Shown piece by piece: positions 1 through 7,991 of a stretch of DNA of 64,000 bases; within the stretch, counting starts at the first letter, position 1, and each line of letters begins with the position of its first letter. The translations under genes and the position numbers were made by a program. Below the pieces are notes generated by a model, which was not told where the DNA came from, searched no databases, and saw only the letters and a program-made list of their open reading frames with translations. The stretch is from an uncultured Lachnospiraceae bacterium (GTDB lineage: Bacteria > Bacillota > Clostridia > Lachnospirales > Lachnospiraceae), in the NCBI GenBank assembly GCA_910585005.1, contig CAJUCN010000005.1, positions 49,154 to 113,153 on the forward strand, read 5' to 3'.

Positions 1-350
1 CGCCGGTACCAACAAGTACACCAATACCGACGAATACACCAGTACCAACCAGTACCCCGATGCCGACAGGTACACCGGTACCAACAGGTACGCCAGTGCC
101 GACAAATACGCCGGTACCGACCAGTACTCCGGTGACACCTGATGTGACGCCAACGCCGGTAGATGAACCGACACCGCCGCCACCAGGAGAGGAACCAACG
201 CCTCCACCGCCGGGAGAAGAGACAACACCGCCGCCACCAGGAGAGGAGCCGACACCTCCGCCACCAGGAGAAGAGACAACACCGCCGCCAGGAGAGGAAC
301 CAACGCCTCCTCCAACGGATGAACCAGGAGAGGAACCGGAACCAACACCG
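1..350 (+). repeat. Coding tandem repeats (TPVPT and PPPPGEE units)
   Basis: Two kinds of degenerate tandem repeat lie in the reading frame of the partial surface protein. One has units based on GTACCGAC.AGTACxCC that encode TPVPT/TPVPTN, up to about base 135. The other has units encoding PPPPGEEPT or PPPPGEETT, from about base 170 to 320. Such arrays tend to change copy number by slippage. Units vary at silent positions, so this is not a freshly expanded array. Confidence 0.75.
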
Positions 351-614
351 CCCGGAGTTGTAATAGTAACACCGGAGCCTAATGCGCCGGATCAACCACC
401 TGCAAATGAAGTTTTAGGTGCAAGAAGAAGTGCGGGAGGAGCGGTTCTTGGAGCAAGGAGAGGACCGAAGACAGCAGTTTTGGGTAAACGTAGAAGACCT
501 TCAACTGGTGACAGTGCGGCATTGCTGATATGGATCCTGACACTTTCAGCAGCGATTGGAGGTGCACTTGTATCGGTGGTTGCATTGCATCACGACAAGC
601 AGAACAAGGAATAA
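1..614 (+). CDS. C-terminal part of a Pro/Thr-repeat cell-surface protein
   Basis: The gene is cut by the window edge; the reading frame is open from base 3. The visible part starts with degenerate TPVPT-type repeats, then repeats of the PPPPGEEPT/PPPPGEETT type, an extended linker likely to span the cell wall. Near the end come three consecutive 11-residue units beginning VLGARR, VLGARR and VLGKRR, the last running into PSTGD. A hydrophobic segment (LLIWILTLSAAIGGALVSVV) and a short charged tail follow. Repeat spacer, TGD motif, membrane segment and charged tail have the order of a sortase-type cell-wall anchor, although the motif is not a canonical LPXTG. The N-terminal functional domain is outside the window, so the substrate or ligand is unknown. 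A strong terminator follows directly. Confidence 0.8.
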   Translation, partial: PVPTSTPIPTNTPVPTSTPMPTGTPVPTGTPVPTNTPVPTSTPVTPDVTPTPVDEPTPPPPGEEPTPPPPGEETTPPPPGEEPTPPPPGEETTPPPGEEPTPPPTDEPGEEPEPTPPGVVIVTPEPNAPDQPPANEVLGARRSAGGAVLGARRGPKTAVLGKRRRPSTGDSAALLIWILTLSAAIGGALVSVVALHHDKQNKE

Positions 615-633
615 GAAAATAGGTATTATTGAG

Positions 634-664
634 GAGAGGGATTGACAATCCCTCTCTTTTTATT
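634..664 (+). terminator. Rho-independent terminator of the surface protein gene
   Basis: A perfect inverted repeat, GAGAGGGATTG (634-644) and CAATCCCTCTC (646-656), is followed by TTTTTATT. It lies 20 bases after the stop codon of the surface protein gene. Confidence 0.92.
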
Positions 665-707
665 GTAGGATAATAACAGATGTTATACTAAGGAGAGGAT
701 GAATGAT

Positions 708-1253
708 ATGGCAAGGAAAGAAACAATTACCAAGCAGGATATCATGAATGCTGCTTTTTCAATTCTGCAAGAGGAAGGGATTGAACAGGTGACTGCCCGG
801 AAACTGGCAGCGAAGGCAAACTGTTCCACACAGCCTATATTTCGGGTATATAAAAATATGGAGGAACTGATCGAAGAACTATTTACACAGGCATGTGATT
901 TTTTTCAGGATTATTATGCTGGATTTCCGCGGCAGACGGTGACGCCATTTGTTAATTTAGGTTATGCGTACATCAAATTTGCAGGGGAACACAAAAAATT
1001 GTTTGAATTTGTATTTTTATCTCCTAACCGTTTTGGACGGAGTATGTATGACCTGGTAAACGGCAGTGCGGGATGTGTGGGCAGGGAGATACAGGCGGCA
1101 ACAGGGCAGGGGTGCAGGAATGCAAGCGAATTATTTATGAAAATGTGGATCTTTATACATGGCGCAGCATGTATGGCGCTTACAGGGGATTATGATCTTT
1201 CGGAAAGTGAGACAGTGCAGATCCTGAAAGATTCTTACAAAGCGTTTAAGTGA
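708..1253 (+). CDS. TetR/AcrR family transcriptional regulator
   Basis: A 181-residue protein with a TetR-type N-terminal DNA-binding domain at about residues 8-54: a helix, then TARKLAAKANCSTQPIFRVY as the helix-turn-helix, then KNMEELIEELF. The rest is an all-helical ligand-binding and dimerisation region without a recognisable ligand signature. An in-frame ATG at 699 exists, but it directly abuts the AGGAGAGG at 691-698, whereas the ATG at 708 has a spacing of 9 bases, so 708 is chosen. The gene is followed after 18 bases by an RpiR-type regulator in the same direction. The target genes cannot be told from the sequence. Confidence 0.85.
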   Translation: MARKETITKQDIMNAAFSILQEEGIEQVTARKLAAKANCSTQPIFRVYKNMEELIEELFTQACDFFQDYYAGFPRQTVTPFVNLGYAYIKFAGEHKKLFEFVFLSPNRFGRSMYDLVNGSAGCVGREIQAATGQGCRNASELFMKMWIFIHGAACMALTGDYDLSESETVQILKDSYKAFK

Positions 1254-1271
1254 GTAGAATAGGGAGTGGAA

Positions 1272-2201
1272 ATGGAACAGCAGGAATATGATATCATTAC
1301 CCGGATGAATGAAAAGTTCATGAAGATGAGTAAAGGGCATAAAGCGGTGGCCTCTTATATCTCAGATCATTATGAACAGGCAGTGTTCATGACAGCGGCG
1401 AAACTGGGGGAAACAGTAGGCGTCAGTGAATCTACTGTTGTACGTTTTGCGTCTGGGCTTGGGTACGAAGGATATCCGGAATTCCAAAAGGAATTGGAAG
1501 GCTGGGTGAAAAATAAGTTGAATACGGTTCAGAAGATTGGAGCGAAATATGGAAAAAGTACGCAGTCAGAAATACTAAATTCAGTTTTGAATGCAGATAT
1601 CGAGAAAATACAGGATACTCTGGTGAGTTTGGATGCTGTAGCTTTTGAGGCAGCGGTAGATACGATCCTGGCGGCAGAGACGGTATATCTGGTAGGTGTT
1701 AGAAGCTGTGAGCCTTTAGCGGATTTTTTGCATTTTTATCTGAATATGATCCGTGGGAATGTGGTAGTGTTAAAAACAACCAGCGTGACAGAAATGTTTG
1801 AGCAGATGATCCGGATCAGTGAAAGGGATGCTATTATAGGGATCAGCTTTCCAAGGTATTCTATGCGTACCTTAAAGGCAATGGAATTTGCCAATGACAG
1901 AAATGCGAAAGTAATCACAATTACAGACAGTATCCATTCACCCATGAACTTGTATTCTTCTTGTAACCTGCTGGCAAGAAGTGATATGGTATCAATCGTA
2001 GATTCCCTGGTGGCTCCTCTTAGCCTGATCAATGCATTAGTGGTGGCTCTGTGCTTAAAGCAGCCGGATGTGGTCAAGGAAAACCTGGAGATGCTGGAAG
2101 ATGTCTGGAATAATTATCAGGTTTATTTAAATGATGAGATCAATTTTATCGATGAGGAACCGATGTTAAATTATCCTTTGATCAGAAAAGAGGAAGCATG
2201 A
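1272..2201 (+). CDS. MurR/RpiR family transcriptional regulator with SIS domain
   Basis: A 309-residue protein with an N-terminal RpiR-type helix-turn-helix (about residues 1-75, including GETVGVSESTVVRFASGLGY) and a C-terminal SIS sugar-phosphate-binding domain (about 120-250, with VYLVGVRSCEPLADF and IGISFPRYS). Family members sense phosphosugars and control sugar or amino-sugar catabolism. A GTG at 1266 is in frame, but it overlaps the AGGGAG at 1261-1266; the ATG at 1272 has good spacing. The stop codon overlaps the start of the next gene by 4 bases (ATGA), so the two are probably translationally coupled. The cognate sugar gene is not obvious nearby. Confidence 0.88.
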   Translation: MEQQEYDIITRMNEKFMKMSKGHKAVASYISDHYEQAVFMTAAKLGETVGVSESTVVRFASGLGYEGYPEFQKELEGWVKNKLNTVQKIGAKYGKSTQSEILNSVLNADIEKIQDTLVSLDAVAFEAAVDTILAAETVYLVGVRSCEPLADFLHFYLNMIRGNVVVLKTTSVTEMFEQMIRISERDAIIGISFPRYSMRTLKAMEFANDRNAKVITITDSIHSPMNLYSSCNLLARSDMVSIVDSLVAPLSLINALVVALCLKQPDVVKENLEMLEDVWNNYQVYLNDEINFIDEEPMLNYPLIRKEEA

Positions 2202-3493
2202 GCAAGGAAAATAAAGATCAGGGAATGACAGGGAAAAATGTCCTTGTGGTGGGTGGAGGGGCCGCCGGGATGATGGCAGCGGTTTGCGCTGCCGGGCAAG
2301 GAAGCAAGGTCATCCTGTTTGAAAAGAATGAGAAGACTGGAAAAAAGCTTTATATTACGGGAAAAGGCAGATGCAATCTGACCAATGCATGTGAGCAGGA
2401 CAAGTTTTTTGACCATGTAGTCACGAACGGGAAATTTCTGTATAGCGCCTTTTACCAGATGGATAATCAAAGTGTAATGGAATTTTTTGAACAGTCAGGG
2501 CTTAAGCTAAAGCAAGAAAGAGGAGAACGTGTTTTTCCCTTATCGGATCATTCATCCGATGTGATTGCGGCATTGGACAGGCAGATGGAAAAAAGGCATG
2601 TCCAGGTTAAATTACACAGGCCGGTAAAGAACCTTCTAATCAAAAGGGGGAAGGATGGGGCTGACAGGGTAGGGGGAGTGAAACTGGAAAATGGAGAAGA
2701 AATTTTTGCGGATGCGGTGATCGTTGCAACCGGAGGAAAATCCTATGGAGCAACAGGCTCCACAGGAGACGGCTATGGTTTTGCAAGAGAAGCAGGGCAT
2801 ACAGTAAAACAAATCCGTCCGGCGCTGGTGCCTTTTACGGTGCAGGAAGAGTGGTGTATGCGGCTGCAGGGATTGTCTCTTAAGAATGTTTCCGTTCTTT
2901 TGCAGAAAGACAAGAAGAAAATTTATGAGGGATTTGGTGAAATGTTGTTCACTCATTTTGGCGTCAGCGGACCGCTTATTTTAAGTGCAAGCAGTTTTTA
3001 TGTAAAAAAATACGACAATATGCCAGTGCAACTTTTCATCGATTTAAAACCTGCATTATCGAAGGAGCAGCTTGACAAACGCCTTCTCAGGGATTTGGAG
3101 GAAAACAAAAATAAGCAATTTAAAAATGCTTTGGACAAGCTTTTGCCTGCAAAGCTGATACCGGTCATTGTGGAACGGTCAGGAATTTTACCGGAAAAGA
3201 AAGCCGGTGAGGTTACCAGGCAGGAAAGGAGCAATCTGATAGAAACACTAAAAAGGTTATGTCTCACAGTTACAGGAACCAGGGGATTCCAGGAAGCAAT
3301 TATCACCCAGGGTGGTGTAAATGTAAAAGAAATCAACCCTTCTACCATGGAGTCAAAACTGGTAAAGGGACTTTATTTTGCCGGAGAAGTGCTGGATGTG
3401 GATGCAGTGACGGGAGGATTTAATCTTCAAGTTGCATGGTCTACTGGCGCATTGGCAGGAATGAGTGCAGCAAAGGAAAAGGAGGAAAATTAA
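2198..3493 (+). CDS. BaiN/HI0933-family NAD(P)/FAD-dependent oxidoreductase
   Basis: A 431-residue flavoprotein with an N-terminal FAD-binding Rossmann motif (VLVVGGGAAGMMAA, about residues 15-28), then the family-typical KTGKKLYITGKGRCNLTN stretch, a second nucleotide motif (VIVATGGKSYGATGSTGDGY), and a C-terminal GLYFAGEVLDVDAVTGGFNLQ segment that closes the FAD site. This is the HI0933/YhiN family, in which BaiN of bile-acid-metabolising clostridia was named; the physiological substrate here is unknown. It overlaps the regulator upstream by 4 bases and cmk begins directly after its stop codon (TAAATG). The same order beside cmk-ispH-rpsA is common in Lachnospiraceae, which argues for a housekeeping role rather than a dedicated bile-acid role. 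Confidence 0.88.
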   Translation: MSKENKDQGMTGKNVLVVGGGAAGMMAAVCAAGQGSKVILFEKNEKTGKKLYITGKGRCNLTNACEQDKFFDHVVTNGKFLYSAFYQMDNQSVMEFFEQSGLKLKQERGERVFPLSDHSSDVIAALDRQMEKRHVQVKLHRPVKNLLIKRGKDGADRVGGVKLENGEEIFADAVIVATGGKSYGATGSTGDGYGFAREAGHTVKQIRPALVPFTVQEEWCMRLQGLSLKNVSVLLQKDKKKIYEGFGEMLFTHFGVSGPLILSASSFYVKKYDNMPVQLFIDLKPALSKEQLDKRLLRDLEENKNKQFKNALDKLLPAKLIPVIVERSGILPEKKAGEVTRQERSNLIETLKRLCLTVTGTRGFQEAIITQGGVNVKEINPSTMESKLVKGLYFAGEVLDVDAVTGGFNLQVAWSTGALAGMSAAKEKEEN

Positions 3494-4156
3494 ATGAGTT
3501 TTCAAATTGCAATAGATGGGCCGGCCGGTGCAGGAAAGAGCACGATTGCCAGAAAAGTGGCCAAAGAAAAAGGATTTATTTATGTTGATACGGGCGCGAT
3601 GTACCGGGCCATGGCGTATTATCTTTTATGCCAGGGCGTATCACCAAATGACGATGAGGAAATCGGCAGGAAATGCAGCGCAGCAGATATTACGATCTGC
3701 TACGAAAAAGGAGAACAGATCGTTTTGCTAAATGGAAAAAATGTCAATGACGTAATCCGTACAGAAGAAGTAAGCCGGATGGCTTCCATGAGCAGCAAGC
3801 ATCCGCAGGTACGAAAACGCCTTACCCAGCTCCAAAAAGAGCTGGCAAGAACCAGCGACGTTGTGATGGACGGCAGGGATATCGGCACTTGTGTACTGCC
3901 TGATGCGGATGTGAAGGTTTACCTGACAGCCAGCGTGGAAGTGCGGGCAAAGAGGAGATACGATGAGCTTACGGCGAAACATGTTGTGTGTGATTTAGGG
4001 CAGATTGCAGAGGATATTGCCCAAAGGGACGAACAGGATATGACCAGGGATATTGCGCCGCTTAAACAGGCCAAAGACGCTGTTTTAGTGGATTCTTCCC
4101 ATATGACCATTGATGAGGTGGCAAAGAAGATCCTGGATTTGTGCGAGGCTCTCTAG
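3494..4156 (+). CDS. cmk: Cytidylate kinase
   Basis: A 220-residue (d)CMP kinase that phosphorylates CMP and dCMP with ATP for nucleotide recycling. The P-loop GPAGAGKST lies at residues 9-17; YVDTGAMYRAMAYY follows at about 31-44, and VVMDGRDIGTCVLPDADVKVYL carries the CMP-site residues. The length matches the family. The ribosome binding site AAGGAGG lies inside the end of the upstream flavoprotein gene and the start codon follows that stop directly, so the genes share a transcript. ispH starts 36 bases downstream. Confidence 0.95.
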   Translation: MSFQIAIDGPAGAGKSTIARKVAKEKGFIYVDTGAMYRAMAYYLLCQGVSPNDDEEIGRKCSAADITICYEKGEQIVLLNGKNVNDVIRTEEVSRMASMSSKHPQVRKRLTQLQKELARTSDVVMDGRDIGTCVLPDADVKVYLTASVEVRAKRRYDELTAKHVVCDLGQIAEDIAQRDEQDMTRDIAPLKQAKDAVLVDSSHMTIDEVAKKILDLCEAL

Positions 4157-4192
4157 GGGCGGGACGGTAGAAAAGGAAAGGCAGGATTTGGC

Positions 4193-5041
4193 ATGGAAGT
4201 TGTGCTGGCAAAAAGCGCTGGTTTTTGTTTTGGCGTAAAGCGCGCGGTGGAAAAGGTATACGACCAGCTTGGCACGGGGCGGAAGATCTACACTTACGGT
4301 CCTATCATCCACAATGAAGAGGTGGTAAAGGATTTAGAAAAGCGGGGCGTCAAAGTGATTGATAACAAAGAGGAACTGGGTCGCTTGAAAGAAGGGACTT
4401 TAGTGATTCGTTCTCACGGTGTATCGAGGGATATTTATGAATTAATTGAAAAAAACGGACTTACATGTGTGGATGCCACTTGCCCTTTTGTAAAACGCAT
4501 ACACCAGATCGTAGATAAGGAAAGTGCAAAAGGCAAACAGATCGTTATTATAGGAAATGCAGGACATCCTGAGGTGGAGGGGATAAGAGGGTGGTCAAAC
4601 ACGTCTGCAGATGTTATCGGATCGAAAAAAGAGGCGCAGGACTATAGGGCGGATCGGAAGGAATCGCTTTGCATTGTATCCCAGACGACATTTAACTACA
4701 ACAAATTTCAAGAATTAGTTGAAATTTTTCAAAAAAGAGGTTACAATGTTAATGTTGTAAATACTATCTGTAATGCGACAGAAGAACGACAGACGCAGGC
4801 ACGCGATATTGCGGCCAGAGTCGATGCAATGATAGTAATAGGTGGCAGGCACAGTTCAAACACGCGAAAGCTTTATGAAATATGCTGTGAGAAGTGTGAA
4901 GCTACATATTTTATACAGACACTGGAAGATTTGCATTTGGAACTACCTAAGACTGCTGCTCTGGTGGGTATTACTGCGGGGGCTTCCACCCCCAACAATA
5001 TTATTGAGGAGGTTCAAAATTATGTCAGAATTAACTTTTGA
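4193..5041 (+). CDS. ispH: 4-hydroxy-3-methylbut-2-enyl diphosphate reductase
   Basis: A 282-residue IspH/LytB enzyme, the last step of the MEP isoprenoid pathway, making IPP and DMAPP from HMBPP. The three cysteines that bind the [4Fe-4S] cluster are C12 (GFCFGVKRA), C97 (VDATCPF) and C193 (NTICNATEERQ); GITAGASTPNNIIEEV is the usual C-terminal signature. In many clostridia IspH is fused to ribosomal protein S1. Here the IspH frame stops at 5041, 20 bases after the S1 start at 5022, in a different frame. The two are therefore separate overlapping genes rather than one polypeptide. Confidence 0.96.
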   Translation: MEVVLAKSAGFCFGVKRAVEKVYDQLGTGRKIYTYGPIIHNEEVVKDLEKRGVKVIDNKEELGRLKEGTLVIRSHGVSRDIYELIEKNGLTCVDATCPFVKRIHQIVDKESAKGKQIVIIGNAGHPEVEGIRGWSNTSADVIGSKKEAQDYRADRKESLCIVSQTTFNYNKFQELVEIFQKRGYNVNVVNTICNATEERQTQARDIAARVDAMIVIGGRHSSNTRKLYEICCEKCEATYFIQTLEDLHLELPKTAALVGITAGASTPNNIIEEVQNYVRINF

Positions 5042-6170
5042 ACAAATGTTGGAAGAATCATTAAAGACAATACATACAGGAGAGGTAGTTGAGGGTACAG
5101 TCATTGATGTTAAGCCTGAAGAGATCGTACTTAACATTGGCTATAAGTCAGATGGTATTTTAACCAAAAGCGAATACACCAATGAGCCGAATGTAGATCT
5201 TACAACTGTTGCCAAACCCGGAGACACGATGGAGGTGAAAGTCCTTAAAGTAAACGACGGGGAAGGACAGGTTATCCTTACATATAAGAGGCTGGCGGCT
5301 GACCGGGGCAACAAGAGGATCGAAGAAGCTTTCAATAACAAAGAAGTCCTTACGGCCAAGGTTGCACAGGTTCTTGACGGAGGCTTAAGCGTGATCATTG
5401 ATGAAGTACGGATCTTTATTCCTGCAAGCCTTGTATCTGATGCTTACGAGAAGGATTTGACTAAGTATGCAGGCCAGGAAATCCAGTTTGTGATCAGTGA
5501 GTATAATCCTAAAAGAAGAAGATATATTGGAGACCGTAAACAGCTTTTGGTTGCAGAAAAGGCAGAAATGCAACGGAAACTGTTAGAGAGTATCCAGGTA
5601 GGCGATGTGGTTGAGGGCGTTGTTAAGAATGTAACGGATTTTGGCGCTTTCATTGATATCGGTGGTGCGGATGGACTTCTCCACATTTCAGAAATGTCAT
5701 GGGGAAGAGTGGAAAATCCCAGGAAAGTATTTAAAGTAGGCGATACAGTTAAGAGTTTCATAAAAGAGATTTCAGGAACAAAGATTGCGCTCAGCCTTAA
5801 GTTTGAAGATGCAAATCCCTGGAAGGATGCTGAACAGAAGTATTCCGTAGGCAGCGAAGTTACCGGTAAGGTTGCAAGGATGACAGACTTTGGCGCGTTC
5901 ATTGAATTAGAACCAGGAGTGGATGCATTGCTTCATGTTTCACAGATTTCCAAGGAGCATATCGAAAAGCCTGCAGATGTCCTTAAAACAGGTGATGAGG
6001 TTACCGCAAAGGTAGTTGATTTTAATGGCGAGGACAAGAAGATCAGTCTTAGCATTAAAGCGATGCTTGCGCCGGAGCCTGAGACGGAAGATAAGGAAAC
6101 AGAAGAGGACGCAGATGTGGTGTCCGTAGATATTGATGCAGTGATCTCCGCAGAGGAATCAGAAGAATAA
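5022..6170 (+). CDS. rpsA: Ribosomal protein S1-like protein with four S1 domains
   Basis: A 382-residue protein with four consecutive S1 RNA-binding domains at about residues 18-90, 105-175, 190-260 and 277-345. The last two are the most canonical (VKNVTDFGAFIDIGGADGLL and VARMTDFGAFIELEPGVDALLH). A poorly conserved acidic tail follows. The start at 5022 is fixed by GAGGAGG at 5006-5012, inside the ispH coding sequence, and by similarity beginning at MSELTFEQM. An upstream in-frame ATG at 4842 has no S1 similarity. It likely delivers mRNA to the 30S subunit; Firmicute S1 homologues are shorter than the six-domain E. coli protein. Confidence 0.93.
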   Translation: MSELTFEQMLEESLKTIHTGEVVEGTVIDVKPEEIVLNIGYKSDGILTKSEYTNEPNVDLTTVAKPGDTMEVKVLKVNDGEGQVILTYKRLAADRGNKRIEEAFNNKEVLTAKVAQVLDGGLSVIIDEVRIFIPASLVSDAYEKDLTKYAGQEIQFVISEYNPKRRRYIGDRKQLLVAEKAEMQRKLLESIQVGDVVEGVVKNVTDFGAFIDIGGADGLLHISEMSWGRVENPRKVFKVGDTVKSFIKEISGTKIALSLKFEDANPWKDAEQKYSVGSEVTGKVARMTDFGAFIELEPGVDALLHVSQISKEHIEKPADVLKTGDEVTAKVVDFNGEDKKISLSIKAMLAPEPETEDKETEEDADVVSVDIDAVISAEESEE

Positions 6171-6193
6171 AAATAAATTCTGGGTGGCTGAAT

Positions 6194-6970
6194 ATGACTT
6201 ATGATTACGAGTGGTTTAAAAATGCTGTTTTTCAGCTTACCAAAATTGATCTGAATGCCTATAAAGAGCGTCAGATGAAACGTAGGATAGATGCACTGAT
6301 AACGAAACACAGCATCGTAGGATACGATGCCTATGTGCAGCATCTAAAAACTGATAAAAAAATGTTTGAGGAATTTGTCAATTATCTTACGATTAATGTG
6401 TCTGAATTTTATAGGAATCCAGAGCAGTGGCAGGTAATGGACAAGCAGATTATTCCACAGTTGGTCAGCAGGTTTGGTAAGAACCTAAAAGTTTGGAGCG
6501 CTGCATGTTCTACAGGTGATGAACCATATTCTTTGGTAATGGCTTTGTCAAGGCATTTGCCCCTTGATATGATTCATGTTGTCGCTACAGACATAGATAA
6601 GCAGGTGATTGCGAAAGCAAAGGTTGGCTTATATAATGAAAAGAGTATTGCAGCGGTGCCTGAGGATTTCAAAAAGAAGTATTTTACGAAAGTGGGGCTT
6701 TCCTATCAAATATCGAATGAGATTAAATCCAAGGTGGAATTTAAAGAGCATAATCTGCTTGAAAGTAATTTCCCTAAGGGTTATCATATGATTGTCTGCC
6801 GGAATGTGCTTATTTATTTTACGGAAGAGGCTAAGGACGAGGTGTTCAGGAAATTTTATCATTCTCTTGCACCAGGTGGGATTCTTTTCATTGGGAGTAC
6901 GGAGCAGATTATCAATTATAGGGATATAGGATTTGAGAGGAAGAATTCATTTTATTATGAACACCCCTGA
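6194..6970 (+). CDS. cheR: Chemotaxis protein methyltransferase CheR
   Basis: A 258-residue SAM-dependent methyltransferase that methylates glutamates on chemoreceptors. The N-terminal helical CheR_N domain spans about residues 1-75 (YKERQMKRRIDALI). The catalytic domain contains the SAM motif WSAACSTGDEPYSL at 101-114, TDIDKQVIAKAKVGLY, and MIVCRNVLIYF. The start has only a weak ribosome binding site (GGGTGG). No other chemotaxis or flagellar gene is in the window, so this is an isolated che gene; its presence suggests a motile host. A hairpin terminator follows at 7011-7034. Confidence 0.92.
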   Translation: MTYDYEWFKNAVFQLTKIDLNAYKERQMKRRIDALITKHSIVGYDAYVQHLKTDKKMFEEFVNYLTINVSEFYRNPEQWQVMDKQIIPQLVSRFGKNLKVWSAACSTGDEPYSLVMALSRHLPLDMIHVVATDIDKQVIAKAKVGLYNEKSIAAVPEDFKKKYFTKVGLSYQISNEIKSKVEFKEHNLLESNFPKGYHMIVCRNVLIYFTEEAKDEVFRKFYHSLAPGGILFIGSTEQIINYRDIGFERKNSFYYEHP

Positions 6971-7005
6971 AATATTATAACAAAACAAAATTATGATCTA
7001 GTTTA

Positions 7006-7794
7006 TTAGGGGCTGCCGTTTGGCAGCTCTTTTTCATTTCCACGGTTTTTCTCCTGTTTATATTTTCGGTATTGCCCTGGGGAAAATCCCATGTTTTTAC
7101 GGAACTGGCGGCAAAAATGTTCCGTATTACTGTAGCCGCACTGCTCTGCAATTTCGGCGATGCTTTGCGTGGTATAGGTCAAAAGATCCCTGGCTTTGAA
7201 AAGACGAAAATTGATTACATCATCCATGCAGGATATTTGGAACTTTTGCTTATAGAGAAGTTGAAGATATCCTGCGCTGATATGGAGATCATTTGCCATC
7301 GTGGAAATATTCCATGACAACTGTGGAGCAGCCAGAATTCTTCTGCGTAGGGCAAGAAGCTCATGGTCATGGCGGGTATTATGTGCATTTAGGAGATCGT
7401 CAGAGAGCTTGCCAAAAAGAATTCTGAGAAGCTGGGAAACGACCACCTGAGATGTTTCCCATGTGATCAACTGAAACAGATTGTGGCAGTATTCAGGATC
7501 AGAAATGAGAAAAGGCATGGCTAATTGTGGAAAATTAGTCACAAAGGATTCATCCGAGGCAAAACGCAGCCAGTGATTTCCGTAAGTACGGCCAGCCGCC
7601 CCGTACCAAATCGGACAACCGGGAGGATATAAGATGCATGTGTGGGCGGGATATTCGGAAACGGTTTCACCAATATGGAATAAAGCGGGGGTAGTGGTGA
7701 TAATGAGTAAAAAATTGTGAAAGCCCTCGGGTACATCATATATAAAATTGTCTGGATGAATTGCATCATATCCTACATAATAAATCTGGTTCAT
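7006..7794 (-). CDS. AraC family transcriptional regulator (first of a divergent pair)
   Basis: A 262-residue AraC/XylS-type regulator. The N-terminal half looks like a cupin-type sensing domain (PALFHIGETVSEYPAHTCIL, then YPPGCPIWYG). The C-terminal half (about 160-255) holds the two helix-turn-helices, ending with SIAEIAEQCGYSNTEHFCRQ and FRKNMGFSPGQYRKYK. The ribosome binding site AGGAG lies 7 bases from the ATG at 7794. It is transcribed away from a second araC gene, with a TTGACT-N17-AATACT promoter between them. By position it may act on the downstream carbohydrate locus, but the duplicated operator-like element is associated with the other AraC gene. Confidence 0.88.
   Translation of the reverse strand: MNQIYYVGYDAIHPDNFIYDVPEGFHNFLLIITTTPALFHIGETVSEYPAHTCILYPPGCPIWYGAAGRTYGNHWLRFASDESFVTNFPQLAMPFLISDPEYCHNLFQLITWETSQVVVSQLLRILFGKLSDDLLNAHNTRHDHELLALRRRILAAPQLSWNISTMANDLHISAGYLQLLYKQKFQISCMDDVINFRLFKARDLLTYTTQSIAEIAEQCGYSNTEHFCRQFRKNMGFSPGQYRKYKQEKNRGNEKELPNGSP
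7011..7034 (+). terminator. Terminator downstream of cheR, inside the end of the convergent araC gene
   Basis: GGCTGCC (7011-7017) pairs with GGCAGCT (7022-7028) around a GTTT loop, followed by CTCTTTTTC on the plus strand. It sits within the last codons of the minus-strand regulator gene, whose stop is at 7006, so the convergent genes share this stretch. Confidence 0.65.
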
Positions 7795-7823
7795 ATCGAT
7801 ACTCCTGTGTGTGGTTATCTATT

Positions 7824-7852
7824 AGTATTATTCATTACAGGAAAAAAGTCAA
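7824..7852 (-). promoter_or_regulatory. Candidate sigma-A promoter of the minus-strand araC gene
   Basis: On the minus strand TTGACT (7847-7852) and AATACT (7824-7829) are separated by 17 bases, about 30 bases before the araC start at 7794. The -35 box is strong; the -10 box matches four of six positions. Confidence 0.5.
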
Positions 7853-7880
7853 TCATGTAAAATTGCAAGCAGACAAGAAG

Positions 7881-7920
7881 AAGTCGTATTTCGCAAAGAA
7901 AAAAGTTGCATATGGAGTAG
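7881..7920 (+). promoter_or_regulatory. Duplicated 40-bp AraC operator-like element, copy 1
   Basis: This 40-base stretch matches 8976-9015 at 31 of 40 positions without a gap. Conserved cores are AGTCGTATT at the left and TATGG.GTAG at the right, with GCAAA between. It lies about 70 bases upstream of the second araC gene, just ahead of a weak promoter region (TAAACT at 7941 or TATATT at 7952). A matching copy in front of the transporter operon suggests a shared operator for autoregulation and activation. Confidence 0.65.
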
Positions 7921-7991
7921 TTGATTTGAATGTTTTACGTTAAACTTATGTTATATTGGTTAAAAAATAACTATGATTCGGATGAAAGCGT

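Noticed and set aside
1..350. Repeats at the left edge as a possible CRISPR array or non-coding satellite
   Set aside because: They are in one open reading frame and encode regular TPVPT and PPPPGEE units; there are no unique spacers.
163..363. Arg/His/Gln-rich open frame across the repeats
   Set aside because: It is the shifted reading of the Pro/Glu repeats of the real gene and has no ribosome binding site.
2198..3493. Bile-acid 7-dehydroxylation function for the BaiN-like flavoprotein
   Set aside because: No other bai genes are present and the gene sits in a housekeeping cluster with cmk, ispH and rpsA.
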